A stretch of DNA of 64,000 nt, from positions 124,001 to 188,000 of the forward strand of contig NZ_LBMH01000003.1 of the NCBI RefSeq assembly GCF_001005305.1, read 5' to 3'. The DNA is from Kordia zhangzhouensis. Its GTDB lineage: Bacteria > Bacteroidota > Bacteroidia > Flavobacteriales > Flavobacteriaceae. Position numbers and translations under genes: made by a program. The first letter of the stretch is position 1. Each line of letters starts with the position of its first letter. Below, piece after piece: positions 62,250 through 64,000 of the stretch. Under the pieces are notes generated by a model. It saw only the letters and a list, made by a program, of their open reading frames with translations, searched no databases and had not been told where the DNA came from.

Positions 62250-64000
62250 TTAAAAACTGTATTGAATAAATGCAGAAAAATTTCTTCCAGGATCATTAAT
62301 TGGTTCGTTACCGAAGCCGTCTAAGTTTCGAAAAGAAAAGTTCAAATGATTATTATATTCTTTATCAAATATATTAAGTGCCGCTACTCCAATGGTTACT
62401 TTTTTTACGGGCTGCATACCAAAACGTAAGTCGAGGGTTTGATAACCAAGTGTTTTTTGTTCCCTAAAAGAAGTTGAAATGTGATCTTGGCGTGACGTGA
62501 CGTTGTAATTTGCGCGTGCCCAAAATTTTTCTTTTTCAAAAAGGAGTTCAAAACTACTGGTTAATGGAGGTGTTAATGGCAAACTCTCACTAAGGTCTTT
62601 ATTTTTACTGTATACATAGGCTACATTCGCACTGAAAGCTAGATCTTGTAGCACATCAAAACCGATACTTGCTTCGATACCTGTTTTGTATGCGTTTTTA
62701 ATATTTGTAAAACGTTTTACTTCTTGCGGCTGTGCCATCGGCATGAATTTTCTTGACAAACTTGGATCTACCACTGCTAGTATTGTATTATCAAGATTTG
62801 CATAAAACCCTGAAAAAGAATAGTTCAAAAAACTATCGTTATTAAAAAGCCATGTTTTTCCTTTAATCCCAATTTCAAATTGATGGTTTACTTCTGCTTT
62901 TAAGTTTGGGTTTCCAACATATTCAAAGGCATCTTGCCCTACAGTAAAGTGATTGATAAAACGCTCAATCATGTTGGCAGAACGAACACCACGACCATAC
63001 GCTACTTCTAAAATTGTTTCTTCAGAAATATATTTTTTAATCGAAATAGTTCCTGAGATGTTATGCTCATTACGTTTTGTTAAATCATATATTGCTGCAA
63101 AATCATCTTCTGGATCTTTAATGTCAGATGTAACCAAATCGTATCGCAAACCTGCAGTTATGATAGTTGTGCTATTTAGCGCATATTTGTTTTCGGCAAA
63201 CACGCCAAAATCGTTCACATATGAATCTTGCCAGATTTTGTCAACGAAATTTACAGGTTGTGGCAAAGGCATACCCATCATGTTTCGTTTTACCAATCGA
63301 TCTCTATTTCCATCTCTTGCAATTAGTAATGCATCCACTCCTGTAAATAAGGTCCAATTTTTTGTTGGAGTTAAGGTCATTTCAAGTTTTCCTCCTGAAG
63401 TAGTAGCTTCAATCGAAGAAACAGCTTCTGTCATCATAAAATTAGGACGTCTTTTATTCGACATGATATGATCTACATACGAATAATACACCTTTGCGTT
63501 AAATTCATCAATACTATTCGATTGAGGTGCAAGTCTATAATCTACTGATAAAATACTACTGTTGTCTTCGTCAGTGTCCATTGGCAAACCAGCATGCAAC
63601 ACATCTCGTCCAAACGATTGACGCCAATGTATTTGTAAGCGTTGATTATCTTTTGGATTGAAACCAACTTTTATTCCGTAATCTGCACTTCTAAATGCAG
63701 ATGGAATTTCAAGTCCAGTACCATCTTCGTAGTTTCCAAAGTCACGATATCCTCCATTGGCTGTAATATCATAAGTGCCTGAGACATACTGTATCTTTCC
63801 CATAGAAACAAACGAATTTCCATTGGTTTCATATCCAGAATTTATAGAACCGTGCCACCCTTTTTCTTGGAAATTGGTTTTTTGAGTTACCAAATTGACT
63901 ACACCTCCATAATTAGCTCCATACCGCACAGAATAAGGGCCTTTTATTACTTCTATTTTTTCTATTTCTTCAGGAATTACATGTGTAGTAATTGGATCCA
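62250..64000 (-). CDS. TonB-dependent receptor (3' part; N-terminus beyond the window)
   Basis: At least 583 codons are visible and the frame is still open at the right edge, so the plug's N-terminus lies outside. The visible part begins in the plug domain with EVIKGPYSVRYGANYGGVVN, the conserved plug ending in TonB receptors. It continues into a 22-strand barrel (GGYRDFGNYEDG, LRYDLVTSDI, NLKAEVNHQFEIGIKG, FDKEYNNHLNFSFR) and ends AFIQYSF, a classic C-terminal phenylalanine. The GTG at 63929 is an internal valine and not a start. Ligand is unknown. It is a simple receptor rather than a SusC pair, since no SusD is adjacent. Confidence 0.93.
   Translation of the reverse strand, partial: DPITTHVIPEEIEKIEVIKGPYSVRYGANYGGVVNLVTQKTNFQEKGWHGSINSGYETNGNSFVSMGKIQYVSGTYDITANGGYRDFGNYEDGTGLEIPSAFRSADYGIKVGFNPKDNQRLQIHWRQSFGRDVLHAGLPMDTDEDNSSILSVDYRLAPQSNSIDEFNAKVYYSYVDHIMSNKRRPNFMMTEAVSSIEATTSGGKLEMTLTPTKNWTLFTGVDALLIARDGNRDRLVKRNMMGMPLPQPVNFVDKIWQDSYVNDFGVFAENKYALNSTTIITAGLRYDLVTSDIKDPEDDFAAIYDLTKRNEHNISGTISIKKYISEETILEVAYGRGVRSANMIERFINHFTVGQDAFEYVGNPNLKAEVNHQFEIGIKGKTWLFNNDSFLNYSFSGFYANLDNTILAVVDPSLSRKFMPMAQPQEVKRFTNIKNAYKTGIEASIGFDVLQDLAFSANVAYVYSKNKDLSESLPLTPPLTSSFELLFEKEKFWARANYNVTSRQDHISTSFREQKTLGYQTLDLRFGMQPVKKVTIGVAALNIFDKEYNNHLNFSFRNLDGFGNEPINDPGRNFSAFIQYSF

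Noticed and set aside
63927-63929. GTG start for the TonB-dependent receptor
   Set aside because: The frame continues upstream to the window edge with plug-domain sequence (EVIKGPYSVRYG), so the GTG is an internal valine codon.

Overview
The window reads as a stretch of a low-GC (AT-rich) Flavobacteriaceae chromosome, most like Kordia and related marine gliding-bacterium relatives; the genus is a guess from protein resemblance. Pointers to the Bacteroidetes are TAnnTTTG-type -7 promoter elements, the near absence of Shine-Dalgarno sequences, a short 287-residue primary sigma factor, type IX secretion components (porT, a T9SS plug-domain protein, a secreted hydrolase with a C-terminal type A sorting domain), TamL, Na+-translocating NQR and SusC-like TonB receptor sequence. 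Most of the window is core genome. No rRNA, tRNA, CRISPR array, intact insertion sequence or prophage was seen.

Layout. 1-4.2 kb: leftward nqrABCDE (nqrA first, nqrE cut by the window edge). 4.4-9.0 kb: T9SS plug-domain protein, apaG, an HTH regulator with a probable self-operator, and an overlapping NRDE / papain-like pair. 9.2-17.3 kb: pruA, a large T9SS-exported hydrolase, an Omp28-type lipoprotein, a TlpA-like thioredoxin followed by a predicted outer-membrane barrel. 17.3-25 kb: rsmG, a fatty acid desaturase, an aminotransferase, small membrane proteins, and trkA-trkH for K+ uptake. 25-29.9 kb: menaquinone methyltransferase with porT, an RNA methyltransferase, and tamL with a non-ATG start. 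30-38 kb: housekeeping genes fbaA, accD, rpsO, pnp, queE, rpoD and rpe, most followed by clear intrinsic terminators. 38-43 kb: an orphan minimal LytS-type kinase, an MtfA-like peptidase, an arylsulfotransferase-like lipoprotein and unknowns.

43-46.4 kb is a leftward light/DNA-repair operon: DUF2256, DASH cryptochrome, FeS-type photolyase and DUF2452. It lies behind a 31-bp inverted repeat that covers its -7 element. It diverges from a TPR-CHAT protease-like lipoprotein (46.5-49.3 kb).

49.5-60.8 kb is the most coherent regulated module: short-chain fatty acid (acetate/propionate) acquisition and activation. It holds a porin, a DUF4212 small subunit with an ActP-type Na+ symporter, a symporter-STAC-histidine kinase sensor with a receiver-only response regulator, and tandem PrpE-like and Acs acyl-CoA synthetases. 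The two effector transcription units share an exact 16-bp sequence (TGCACACAAAACCAAT) about 30 bp ahead of their first start codons; the sensor unit lacks it. Directly upstream sits a small zinc-ribbon/HTH protein resembling the DNA-binding half of an IS1-type transposase without any catalytic domain. Since the response regulator has no output domain, this protein is a candidate for the missing DNA-binding partner (inference). The window ends in an unknown membrane protein and a partial TonB-dependent receptor.
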